Shown: positions 22,065 through 27,954 of the stretch, piece by piece | How positions within the stretch are numbered: position 1 is the stretch's first letter | Layout: each line of letters starts with the position of its first letter | Virus record (IMG/VR): IMGVR_UViG_3300042455_000490 | Span: 1-31,974 of that record | Length of the DNA: 31,974 bases | Strand: one strand, 5' to 3' | Source of the DNA: a virus | Translations under genes and position numbers: made by a program | The notes under the pieces: generated by a model | Told to the model about the DNA's origin: nothing | Databases searched by the model: none | Seen by the model: the letters and a program-made list of their open reading frames with translations, nothing else

Positions 22065-23293
22065 CTTAGGCCTGCAATACTCAACATTGCTATCAATTCT
22101 GGGCTTTCTTTAACTGCTGCAGGATTTTGTTTCTGGAAGGCTGCAAACTTCTTAGGATCAACACCTTTGCGGTCTGCACTAGCATCTACGCTGTTGATAG
22201 AATCTGCTTCTGGACCTTGTGCTGTTAATGTCTTAACACCAATTGGATTTTGTTGAACCCTAGCAGTAGTATTCCCTATGTTTGCTGTCATGTCTGATGA
22301 CCCATCTTTGTTCTGTCTCATACTCAACGGACCTTGATTGTAACTCATATCGCCGTTGGCATGTTGTGTTACACCGTTGAATGAAATGTCTTCACCCTTC
22401 AAGCCAGATAGTTCTTTAATACGATCAAGTTCTTCCATTGGGGCAGTAGCAGGTATCTTCATATTGTTTCCGGCTGTCTTACGATTGGCCATGGCTTGAT
22501 CTAACTGAGGCATCTGTGCCTGCATCTGTTTAATCTGCGCTTGCATTGCTGGTAGTTGCGCCTTGCCGTCGGCAATGGCGTCATCAACACTCTTTCGTTC
22601 TTCTGGGGTGTATGTTGACCACTGTGCTGTATCTGCTTTGGCTTTTTCTAATAGGCCAATCCATTCTGTAAACATCTCAAGCAACTGCGGCATGAAGTTG
22701 GCAAACTCTTTCGCAGTCTTGACCATTGTGGCATCCATGTCAATGGATCCGTCTGGTTCAGTGACTAGCATATTCATTAGTCCGGCACTGTCTTCTGGCG
22801 ACAATCCTGATTTGGCTGCTGATTTCTGTAGCCAGGCTTTGTATGATTCTGCGCTGTCAATAGGAGGATCACCATCGTCTTCTTCGGTACCCATGGCTTC
22901 TGCGCTGACTACCTGTGTTCCAGGCTTTAATGCATCGCCGGCAGCATCTGGTTTCATCTGCACAGTTCCGGGCTTGGCACCTGGCAACAGTGCATCTTTG
23001 GTTGTTTCTATTTCAGTGCCAGTAGGTGTTTTGATTTTGATTTTACCGCTGGCATCAGGTGCGGCTGACACAGTGCCTAACGGATCACCTGTGGCTTCGC
23101 CTACTTTGTTGGGCAAGCCTTTATGTTTGGTCTTGGCAAAATCTTTAGCGTCGGACTTGCTCATGCCGGCTGCTGTTTTGGCCACTGCTGGGCTGGCTGG
23201 CTCTTCGCCTTTCTTGGCTGCATATACCATGCCCATAAACTTTTGTTGTTGTTGGCTCACTGATTTCTCTGTGATTACTTGATTGATTTTCAT
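22061..23293 (-). CDS. DUF3008-like protein with long low-complexity body
   Basis: In this 410-aa protein the N-terminal 65 residues (QQQQKFMGMVYAAKKGEE, AGMSKSDAKDFAKTKHKGLP) match the DUF3008 pattern found in small bacterial and phage proteins of unknown function. The remainder is rich in Ala, Gly, Pro, Asp and Lys, probably disordered, with a helical part near 185-275 containing QAQIKQMQAQMPQLDQAM. A domain of this kind is usually a short stand-alone protein, so the long extension is notable. It overlaps both neighbours by ATGA. Confidence 0.65.
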   Translation of the reverse strand: MKINQVITEKSVSQQQQKFMGMVYAAKKGEEPASPAVAKTAAGMSKSDAKDFAKTKHKGLPNKVGEATGDPLGTVSAAPDASGKIKIKTPTGTEIETTKDALLPGAKPGTVQMKPDAAGDALKPGTQVVSAEAMGTEEDDGDPPIDSAESYKAWLQKSAAKSGLSPEDSAGLMNMLVTEPDGSIDMDATMVKTAKEFANFMPQLLEMFTEWIGLLEKAKADTAQWSTYTPEERKSVDDAIADGKAQLPAMQAQIKQMQAQMPQLDQAMANRKTAGNNMKIPATAPMEELDRIKELSGLKGEDISFNGVTQHANGDMSYNQGPLSMRQNKDGSSDMTANIGNTTARVQQNPIGVKTLTAQGPEADSINSVDASADRKGVDPKKFAAFQKQNPAAVKESPELIAMLSIAGLR

Positions 23294-24003
23294 TTCATGT
23301 TCTCCACAGAGAGTATTTCACTCTGCACGTTGTACTTATGTTCTCTAAGACGATCTATCCAACCATTTGCACGTAGCACTTTAAAGGCTAGATTTTCCAC
23401 ACTGAACTCACCTTCACGGTCTAGTCCAGTTTGGCGTAATTTTTTAATACTGGTTTGCACTGACTCTATATAGTCTAGGTCGTCAGTGTTCAATGCTGAT
23501 GAGATTTTGCCTAGATAGTTATTGACCTTGCGGCGCACATCCTGATCACTAATTCTCACTTTGACCACCTTGGGCTCACTGATCCATCGACTGTTTTTAA
23601 TGCTGTAAATTCCAGCACTGTGATGCGTGTCACGACTGTCTTGTACATAGAGTTCAACATCTATGCCTTTCACAGTGAAATTGTGTAGATAGTTGTATTG
23701 ATTTTTCTTAGCATCAAACAGTTGTTTGTACAGTTTGGCTTGCGCTTGGGGAATGTCTGCAATGATGTGCAGATCAAGATCACTGTTGGGTGTATAGGTA
23801 TAGGCTGCGTTGCTGCCCGATATGGTGATGTCTACAATTTTAAAATCTATGCCAATAAAGGTCACAAAGTCTTTGGCAATTTTCAGTAATGCTAACCTAA
23901 TTAAAGGCTTGAGTTGTTGATTGTTCCACAACAGTGGATTTAACGTGTTGTGAAATACAATGGCTTGATCTACTATGCCTTCTTGAAACTCTTCTAATAT
24001 CAT
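23290..24003 (-). CDS. Nucleotidyltransferase-fold protein
   Basis: The 237-aa protein shows the polymerase-beta nucleotidyltransferase core: helix then ISGSNAAYTYTPNSDLDLHI (61-80) with Gly63-Ser64 and the metal Asp75/Asp77, and a third acidic strand in IDVELYV near 114-120. The family transfers NMP groups to proteins, RNA or small molecules; toxin MNT and antibiotic enzymes are relatives. Its substrate is unknown. It begins the coupled set 24003-21639, 6 nt after a coiled-coil membrane gene. In marine T4-like phages similar genes sit among structural genes. Confidence 0.7.
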   Translation of the reverse strand: MILEEFQEGIVDQAIVFHNTLNPLLWNNQQLKPLIRLALLKIAKDFVTFIGIDFKIVDITISGSNAAYTYTPNSDLDLHIIADIPQAQAKLYKQLFDAKKNQYNYLHNFTVKGIDVELYVQDSRDTHHSAGIYSIKNSRWISEPKVVKVRISDQDVRRKVNNYLGKISSALNTDDLDYIESVQTSIKKLRQTGLDREGEFSVENLAFKVLRANGWIDRLREHKYNVQSEILSVENMK

Positions 24004-24009
24004 TGTTTA

Positions 24010-24315
24010 TCATTTTAAAATGCGTAACACAGTGTCGGCATGAGCAGTCATCCAACTCAACACCACTGCGCCGCCAGCGATAGTGTAAATCCATCGTTGT
24101 TTAAAACTTTCTAATTCTGTAATTTTTTTGGCCAATTGGCTGTGTTGTTCACAACTTGCCCCGTACATGTCATCTAGTTTGGCCATGACACTGTCACGAG
24201 TTTTATCCAAACAGTCGTGCATATCCTTGACATCAACCTTGATCTCGTCTAATTTTTCGTCTAGGTTTGCTACCTTGGTTTCTACTACACCAAGTCGTTC
24301 TACTGTAGTGGCCAT
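24010..24315 (-). CDS. Coiled-coil protein with C-terminal membrane helix (XhlA/holin-like)
   Basis: A 101-aa protein: residues 5-75 form a charged coil (VETKVANLDEKLDEIKVDVKDMHD), then one hydrophobic helix at 76-95 and a short tail. This is the layout of XhlA-type hemolysin/holin-associated proteins. AAAAGGAATC lies before the ATG. It is the second lysis-type candidate in the window after 9600-9920, but is surrounded by structural genes, so a virion or membrane-anchor role is equally open. Two Cys in the coil could crosslink. Confidence 0.55.
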   Translation of the reverse strand: MATTVERLGVVETKVANLDEKLDEIKVDVKDMHDCLDKTRDSVMAKLDDMYGASCEQHSQLAKKITELESFKQRWIYTIAGGAVVLSWMTAHADTVLRILK

Positions 24316-24400
24316 CGTGGCTGATTCCTTTTATGTTAAGTCAAGTTCCCGGCGGGACATGTGCCTAAGTGTTCCGAATGCCTAATGTGCCTGTAATGAG

Positions 24401-24808
24401 TTATTTATCGCTATAACTGAAAATGATATTAGCGTCTGGGCCGCTAGTCATAAACATAGGGCGTTTCAACACAGTGGTTTCATCCAAGTTAGGTATGATG
24501 GGTACTAGATCGAAATCGTGTCGGAGCCAATGTATAGGATCACCACTCTTTTCAAACAGATAGTCAATTTCCATTTGCCACTCAAACTGCCACATCTTTA
24601 CTGTTTTGTTTACAGCAAAACCCTGACTCTTGCCCGTGGCTTCTATCACTGTGGGTTTCACTGTGTAATAGACATTGCCCCTTATGCCCAAAGTCTGCAA
24701 CACAGTGTTAAAATTCTGTTGTTGATCAAACTGCTGTTGACGTCCCGATTCTTGTCTATACTGTCCGGTGGCAGTGATATCTATCAATGTGATCAACTTG
24801 TATTCCAT
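24401..24808 (-). CDS. Unknown protein, probably structural
   Basis: A 135-aa protein of mixed strand/helix character, rich in Gln in the first third (RQESGRQQQFDQQQNFN) and with a strand-rich middle (FEWQMEIDYLFEK). It might belong to the tail or head completion proteins judged by position, but no family is recognised. A strong terminator lies just upstream, and a GTTAAATA motif ends only 6 nt before its ATG with no Shine-Dalgarno sequence, so initiation may be leaderless. Confidence 0.6.
   Translation of the reverse strand: MEYKLITLIDITATGQYRQESGRQQQFDQQQNFNTVLQTLGIRGNVYYTVKPTVIEATGKSQGFAVNKTVKMWQFEWQMEIDYLFEKSGDPIHWLRHDFDLVPIIPNLDETTVLKRPMFMTSGPDANIIFSYSDK
24402..24409 (-). promoter_or_regulatory. 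Late-promoter-like octamer GATAAATA
   Basis: Minus-strand GATAAATA, 86 nt before the ATG at 24315 and overlapping the stop of the 135-aa gene. The leader that would follow holds the repeated sequence AGGCACAT twice and a small TCCCG/CGGGA hairpin near 24347-24357. Confidence 0.4.
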
Positions 24809-24814
24809 GGCAAG

Positions 24815-24822
24815 TATTTAAC
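24815..24822 (-). promoter_or_regulatory. Late-promoter-like octamer GTTAAATA, 6 nt before a start codon
   Basis: Minus-strand GTTAAATA between the upstream terminator and the ATG at 24808. There is no room for a ribosome binding site after a transcription start at the expected position. Confidence 0.4.
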
Positions 24823-24828
24823 AGCCGT

Positions 24829-24855
24829 AAAAAAGCCCCGGAATAAATCCGAGGC
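24829..24855 (-). terminator. Rho-independent terminator
   Basis: Minus strand: GCCTCGGA pairs with TCCGGGGC (8 bp, one G-U) around a 5-nt loop, followed by six T. It lies 28 nt after the stop of the structural-type gene 24883-25407. Confidence 0.88.
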
Positions 24856-24882
24856 CTCTTCCCATCCCTTTGGAAAGTTTGA

Positions 24883-25407
24883 TTAGGTTAGCACTAATCC
24901 TGTTTCAACGCATGTAGAACCTGTAACGGTAAGGTTACCATCTTTACCTGCTGTAGTGCCGGGGTTGCCCAAGGCTTGTAGAACACCTGAAGAGTTGTAA
25001 CTGGTCTTAGCAATGACATGAATGTCATCTTCGATAGCGGCTGGTAATGTTACTGCGGAACCACCTGCTAGACGTGGAACCCATGTTGCACCGTCGGCCT
25101 CTCCTGAACCACCTACATCCAATGCTACGAAGATGAAACCATCTGTGGCTGCACTGTCACCGACACGCATGTGCTCAATTGTTCCGTAGTTCTGTAGAAT
25201 TTGAACTACTTGTTGAACTAGACCTGGTGTATTGTCATCATCACCACCTGAAGCAGTAACAGAGTCACTGCCAAATTCATTGGCTAAACTAACTGCGGTT
25301 GCACTGCCGTCGATGATTGCGATTTTGAAAAAACGCAATTGACGTTGTGCGAAACTGAACGATTTTGCCGCTGTTCCTGCGGCGCTGTTTACTAAAATTG
25401 CTGGCAT
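24883..25407 (-). CDS. Probable major structural protein
   Basis: A 174-aa protein starting at ATG 25407 (AAGGAG 7-8 nt upstream; an in-frame GTG at 25440 is less likely). It is Gly/Ala/Ser/Val-rich with small-residue strands (VNSAAGTAAKSFSFAQ, VTASGGDDDNTPGLVQQVVQIL, IFVALDVGGSGEADGA) and only one Cys near the end. It stands alone with its own late-promoter-like motif, a leader hairpin, a strong ribosome site and a strong terminator, the signature of a highly expressed virion protein. No family name can be given. Confidence 0.62.
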   Translation of the reverse strand: MPAILVNSAAGTAAKSFSFAQRQLRFFKIAIIDGSATAVSLANEFGSDSVTASGGDDDNTPGLVQQVVQILQNYGTIEHMRVGDSAATDGFIFVALDVGGSGEADGATWVPRLAGGSAVTLPAAIEDDIHVIAKTSYNSSGVLQALGNPGTTAGKDGNLTVTGSTCVETGLVLT

Positions 25408-25429
25408 AATATATTCTCCTTGTTGCCTG

Positions 25430-25444
25430 CCCCGGCTCACGGGG
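25430..25444 (-). promoter_or_regulatory. Leader hairpin of the structural-type gene
   Basis: CCCCG/CGGGG arms with a 5-nt loop in the 47-nt leader between the late motif and the ribosome binding site. A 5'-end hairpin of this kind commonly protects abundant phage mRNAs. Confidence 0.45.
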
Positions 25445-25454
25445 ACTGTATTAT

Positions 25455-25462
25455 TATTTAGT
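25455..25462 (-). promoter_or_regulatory. Late-promoter-like octamer ACTAAATA
   Basis: Minus-strand ACTAAATA, 47 nt before the ATG at 25407, in the gap between genes. Confidence 0.55.
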
Positions 25463-25485
25463 CCAAAGTGAAAAAACTACCTTGA

Positions 25486-25740
25486 TCAGGTGTCTTTTGA
25501 CTCGATTATCTTTTTAATTCCGCGGGTGAATTTGGCACTGTCGCCTGTGCGTATCGAGTTGATAAACCGGCGTTCTAGTTCTGCGGCTGTTTCAACATCA
25601 TAGTGTTCACGAATCAATGAAATTAGATTCACTGCACTTTGTATGATATTGGCGCCGCGGCTTTCTACAACCAAATCGGTATTTCTTGATATGCCCAAGT
25701 CGCTGAGTTCTTGCAGTATTGATCTAGTGCTTTTACGCAT
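25486..25740 (-). CDS. Unknown small helical protein
   Basis: An 84-aa protein from ATG 25740. It is helical, with RKSTRSILQELSDLG at the start, a middle AVNLISLIREHYDVETAAELERRF and a basic end. Upstream in-frame ATGs would put hydrophobic non-conserved sequence through the promoter region, so they were refused. GTTAAATA ends 16 nt upstream. It resembles short hypothetical proteins of T4-like marine phages; the function is unknown. It is divergent from the plus-strand island, which begins 48 nt away. Confidence 0.65.
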   Translation of the reverse strand: MRKSTRSILQELSDLGISRNTDLVVESRGANIIQSAVNLISLIREHYDVETAAELERRFINSIRTGDSAKFTRGIKKIIESKDT

Positions 25741-25756
25741 ATAATTCTCTATAATA

Positions 25757-25764
25757 TATTTAAC
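25757..25764 (-). promoter_or_regulatory. Late-promoter-like octamer GTTAAATA
   Basis: Minus-strand GTTAAATA ends 16 nt before the ATG at 25740. Confidence 0.45.
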
Positions 25765-25787
25765 CTTTTCTTTTGACAGAATAAGAT

Positions 25788-25824
25788 TTGATAATTGTTG
25801 CAATGCAGTATATAATACTAAATA
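25788..25824 (+). promoter_or_regulatory. Overlapping sigma-70 and late-type promoter of the plus-strand island
   Basis: Plus strand: -35 TTGATA (25788-25793), 17-nt spacer, -10 TATAAT (25811-25816), directly followed by ACTAAATA (25817-25824). An early-type promoter and a late-type octamer thus abut. The first gene starts at 25890. Confidence 0.75.
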
Positions 25825-25833
25825 CATTAGTAG

Positions 25834-25850
25834 AAACACTAGTAGTGTTT
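25834..25850. promoter_or_regulatory. 17-bp palindrome downstream of the island promoter, candidate operator
   Basis: AAACACTA and TAGTGTTT flank a single G, a perfect inverted repeat located about +11 to +27 from the predicted start. A related half, CCACTAGTA, follows at 25852-25860. Position and symmetry fit a repressor site; as RNA it could only form a tight small hairpin. Confidence 0.5.
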
Positions 25851-25889
25851 ACCACTAGTATCTACATACACTTACACAAGGATTATAGC

Positions 25890-26069
25890 ATGAAATATCT
25901 ATCAGAGCAAATGATTAGAATCATGGAACGTTTAACCGAAATGTTTCCGGGTTCGTCATATCAAAATCGTTTAGATGCTTATCTAAGCACCAAAGGTATT
26001 ACCGATGCCGCACAGTTGGAAAACTACATCCAACAATTTAACTATTCTCACAAGGAAAAAAATATATGA
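25890..26069 (+). CDS. Unknown 59-aa protein, first gene of the plus-strand island
   Basis: ATG 25890 follows CACAAGGATT, a good ribosome site; the longer upstream frame would run through the promoter and is refused. The product has an amphipathic helix (LSEQMIRIMERLTEMF) and then SYQNRLDAYLSTKGITDAAQLENYI, a plausible small helical fold. No family is recognised. Its TGA overlaps the start of the next tiny ORF. Early expression on the opposite strand from virion genes suggests a host-directed role, by analogy only. Confidence 0.72.
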   Translation: MKYLSEQMIRIMERLTEMFPGSSYQNRLDAYLSTKGITDAAQLENYIQQFNYSHKEKNI

Positions 26070-26185
26070 AAACAATCGTCAACTCAATCTGGTTATTTTT
26101 AGAAGCATTTGGGCAGGCTCGTGATGCCGCAAGTCTTGCTCGTCAAGGCCGTATAGAAGAAGCCAAAGCGGTATACGGAAACTAA
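26066..26185 (+). CDS. Unknown 39-aa peptide
   Basis: ATGA-coupled to the 59-aa gene. The peptide (MKTIVNSIWLFLEAFGQARD, then AASLARQGRIEEAKAVYGN) has a hydrophobic helix followed by an amphipathic Ala/Arg/Glu helix, like a single TPR-type helix pair. No family is recognised. Its placement between coupled genes makes translation likely. Confidence 0.62.
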   Translation: MKTIVNSIWLFLEAFGQARDAASLARQGRIEEAKAVYGN

Positions 26186-26186
26186 A

Positions 26187-26264
26187 ATGGAATTAGCAGC
26201 AATTCAAATTATACTATTTGGGGTAATAATTCTTGTGTATATGGTACAGGAGTTTGATAAATGA
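26187..26264 (+). CDS. 25-aa single-helix membrane peptide
   Basis: ATG at 26187, one base after the previous stop; MELAAIQIILFGVIILVYMV forms one membrane helix with a short QEFDK tail. Its TGA overlaps the next ATG. Peptides of this size and type can act on membrane protein complexes. Too small for family search by eye. Confidence 0.55.
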   Translation: MELAAIQIILFGVIILVYMVQEFDK

Positions 26265-26362
26265 CCTACTTAGATATATTGTTAACCCTACTACGCTGGA
26301 AAGATCTAGGATGGGAAGTACATCCTATTAATCTACAAGAAGAGTTTCAGGGCTGGTTCTAG
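26261..26362 (+). CDS. Unknown 33-aa peptide
   Basis: ATGA-coupled to the membrane peptide. The product (MTYLDILLTLLRWKDLGWEV, then HPINLQEEFQGWF) is rich in Trp and Leu with an amphipathic first helix, which suggests membrane-surface or protein binding. No family is recognised. It ends 16 nt before the hydrolase gene. Confidence 0.55.
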   Translation: MTYLDILLTLLRWKDLGWEVHPINLQEEFQGWF

Positions 26363-26365
26363 GCC

Positions 26366-26373
26366 GCTAAATA
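26366..26373 (+). promoter_or_regulatory. Late-promoter-like octamer GCTAAATA, 5 nt before the hydrolase start
   Basis: Plus-strand GCTAAATA between the 33-aa gene and the hydrolase ATG at 26379; no Shine-Dalgarno sequence is present. If used as a promoter the mRNA would start at or beside the AUG. Confidence 0.35.
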
Positions 26374-26378
26374 TTGGC

Positions 26379-26954
26379 ATGAACTTGGTGTACATTCACG
26401 GGGCTAATGCCACCAGCGAGAGCTTTAACTATATTAAGAGTAAACTGGGCACTGGTCTAGACCTTAACTATGATAGTCGAAATGGGTTTGAAAATAACCT
26501 AAAAGATATGCAGGCAACACTACAGGACCATAAGGACCTAGTGTTTATTGCCCATAGTCTAGGTGGCATCTATAGTCTACATTTGGCCAACTCAATGCCC
26601 CTTGCTGTTAAGGGTGCTGTGACCCTAAGCACACCCTATGGTGGCGCTGAAGTAGCGGACTATGCTCAATACTTCTTGCCATTTAGTCGACTGATGCGTG
26701 ACATTGGTCCCAGTTCGTGGGTAATGAAGCAGGCTAAACGTATTAAAATACAGCATCCCTGGACTAATATAGTAACTGTAAAAGGGCAAAGTGCCTTTAT
26801 GCATGAGCCTAATGACGGTGTGGTGACCATTGCCAGTCAAAAGCATCATGAGGATATGGAACTAGTAGAAGTAGAATACAACCACTATGAAGTTGTGCTG
26901 AGTGACGTAGTGGTTGGACTTATCAAGGAACGAGTAAACAAGTTCAAGAAATAA
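26379..26954 (+). CDS. Alpha/beta hydrolase (lipase/esterase-like)
   Basis: The 191-aa protein has the oxyanion strand LVYIHGANATSESF (3-16), the nucleophile elbow AHSLGG with Ser60, Asp146 in EPNDGVVT and His169 in EYNHYEVV, in the right order for a catalytic triad. The fold is like triacylglycerol lipases/PGAP1-like esterases, but the natural ester is unknown. No signal peptide is visible, so it would act in the cytoplasm, possibly on host lipids or acyl groups. It lies in the plus-strand island after four tiny genes. Confidence 0.82.
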   Translation: MNLVYIHGANATSESFNYIKSKLGTGLDLNYDSRNGFENNLKDMQATLQDHKDLVFIAHSLGGIYSLHLANSMPLAVKGAVTLSTPYGGAEVADYAQYFLPFSRLMRDIGPSSWVMKQAKRIKIQHPWTNIVTVKGQSAFMHEPNDGVVTIASQKHHEDMELVEVEYNHYEVVLSDVVVGLIKERVNKFKK

Positions 26955-26955
26955 G

Positions 26956-26984
26956 TTGCTTTTAGATCACAAAGCATATATAAT
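26956..26984 (+). promoter_or_regulatory. Sigma-70 promoter before the 89-aa gene
   Basis: Plus strand: -35 TTGCTT (26956-26961), 17-nt spacer, -10 TATAAT (26979-26984), starting right after the hydrolase stop. Leader of about 50 nt to the ATG at 27042. Confidence 0.72.
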
Positions 26985-27041
26985 AGTACATAGAGAAAAA
27001 GAAGTATCTATGTTAACAGACATTACACACAGGAGATTAAT

Positions 27042-27311
27042 ATGTCACAATTCGAAACACCAAAACTACCAGAAGTTAAATTCAACAAGAACGGATACGA
27101 AATCCGCACAGACATCTTGGACATGGCCAAAGGCTTGGTTAGTGAAGATTTTCACGCTAAGTTCCGTGGTTGGGAACTGACCGCTGCTCGCGATGAAAAG
27201 ACTGGACAATTCCTTACTAAGGTTGAAATGCCAACTTTTCCAGGACTTGACAAGGTTCTTGAAACTGCCGAGAAGATGTACAGTTTTGTAAACAACGGCG
27301 TAAAGAAATAA
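27042..27311 (+). CDS. Small conserved T4-like phage protein
   Basis: The 89-aa protein starts after a strong AGGAGA site. It reads as a compact domain: NGYEIRTDILDMAKGLV helix, FRGWELTAARDEKTGQFLTKVEMP strands, then PGLDKVLETAEKMYSFVNNG helix. I recall similar proteins in T4-like marine phages without function. It has its own sigma-70 promoter and a very strong terminator, so it is probably abundant early. ETGQ-type turn between strands and acidic/basic balance say nothing more. Confidence 0.7.
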   Translation: MSQFETPKLPEVKFNKNGYEIRTDILDMAKGLVSEDFHAKFRGWELTAARDEKTGQFLTKVEMPTFPGLDKVLETAEKMYSFVNNGVKK

Positions 27312-27356
27312 ATTATATACTCGCATAGCGAATACTTAAATTATTATATTATAAAC

Positions 27357-27383
27357 AAAAAGGACCCTTCGGGGTCCTTTTTT
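27357..27383. terminator. Strong bidirectional terminator with TTCG loop
   Basis: GGACCC (27362-27367) and GGGTCC (27372-27377) close a TTCG tetraloop; five A and six T flank the stem, so it works in both directions. It ends the plus-strand gene 27042-27311 and may end minus-strand transcripts coming from the nuclease gene. Confidence 0.95.
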
Positions 27384-27475
27384 AATTAGTGCTCACTTAC
27401 GAGGTCCAATAGCGAGTTGGATGATTCGAGGCAGCAGCCGCCCCACCACGGTAACTAGTACCGGTCCTAAGGGTG
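27384..27475. other. GC-rich non-coding stretch with small hairpins
   Basis: A 92-nt stretch between the terminator and the nuclease stop. It is richer in G+C than its surroundings and holds small stems: TCCAA/TTGGA (27405-27421) and CGGTA/TACCG (27449-27463), with a GGCAGCAGCC stem-like block between. No ORF or tRNA fits. It would form the 3' UTR of the nuclease mRNA on the minus strand. Confidence 0.4.
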
Positions 27476-27916
27476 TTAGTTGCACCAACTCTGTTTAGCA
27501 TCGCCGTAGTATTCACGTGCTAAACCGTTGGTAATTAATCCTTGACGAATGCTCTGCCCATTAACTAAGATGTCTCCCAATATACGGCCGCCGAACTTGT
27601 CCCAACCGTAGATGATAACTTGATGTTTAGGGTGGGATTGAATGGCCTGTGTGGTAAATTTGCTGGCCACTAATGCTCGCTCATTTTCTTGTGGGCACTG
27701 TGCTCGGTGGCCTTTTTCTGGTGTGTCGACTCCGTAGATTCTAACAGCAAGTTCTGGCTTGAGAGGAGCGGGGAGAAAGGGGGCAGCGATTACAATAGTA
27801 TCGCCATCACTCACACGGATAATTTGTGCATCATATGTTGCTGACTTTGCGGGCATCTTGCCTTGTGCAAAGGCCAGTACCGGAACTGACAACAACAATA
27901 ATAAAAACTTCTTCAT
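27476..27916 (-). CDS. Exported thermonuclease-like nuclease (SNase family)
   Basis: The 146-aa protein has a signal peptide (1-17, LAFA before Gln18) and a staphylococcal-nuclease domain: RVSDGDT with Asp39, VRIYGVDTPE with Arg59, Asp64 and Glu67, and GGRILGDI with Arg111, all aligned to the catalytic set (Asp21, Arg35, Asp40, Glu43, Arg87) of the Staphylococcus enzyme. It should cut DNA and RNA in the periplasm or outside the cell with calcium. A perfect TATAAATA late motif ends 21 nt upstream. It might clear host DNA released at lysis or incoming competitor DNA; the role is inferred. Confidence 0.88.
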   Translation of the reverse strand: MKKFLLLLLSVPVLAFAQGKMPAKSATYDAQIIRVSDGDTIVIAAPFLPAPLKPELAVRIYGVDTPEKGHRAQCPQENERALVASKFTTQAIQSHPKHQVIIYGWDKFGGRILGDILVNGQSIRQGLITNGLAREYYGDAKQSWCN

Positions 27917-27937
27917 ACTAACTCCAATAAGTGCTAT

Positions 27938-27945
27938 TATTTATA
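27938..27945 (-). promoter_or_regulatory. T4-type late promoter TATAAATA before the nuclease
   Basis: Exact TATAAATA on the minus strand, ending 21 nt before the ATG at 27916. Confidence 0.65.
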
Positions 27946-27954
27946 CCCAGGTAA

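Noticed and set aside
24331-24360. Nine-codon ORF (MSRRELDLT) before the coiled-coil gene
   Set aside because: Only a weak AGG before it and no overlap with the next start; probably chance, unlike the mini-ORF at 28581-28604.
27384-27475. tRNA gene
   Set aside because: A TTCGA-like piece is present but no acceptor stem, anticodon arm or D arm can be drawn on either strand.
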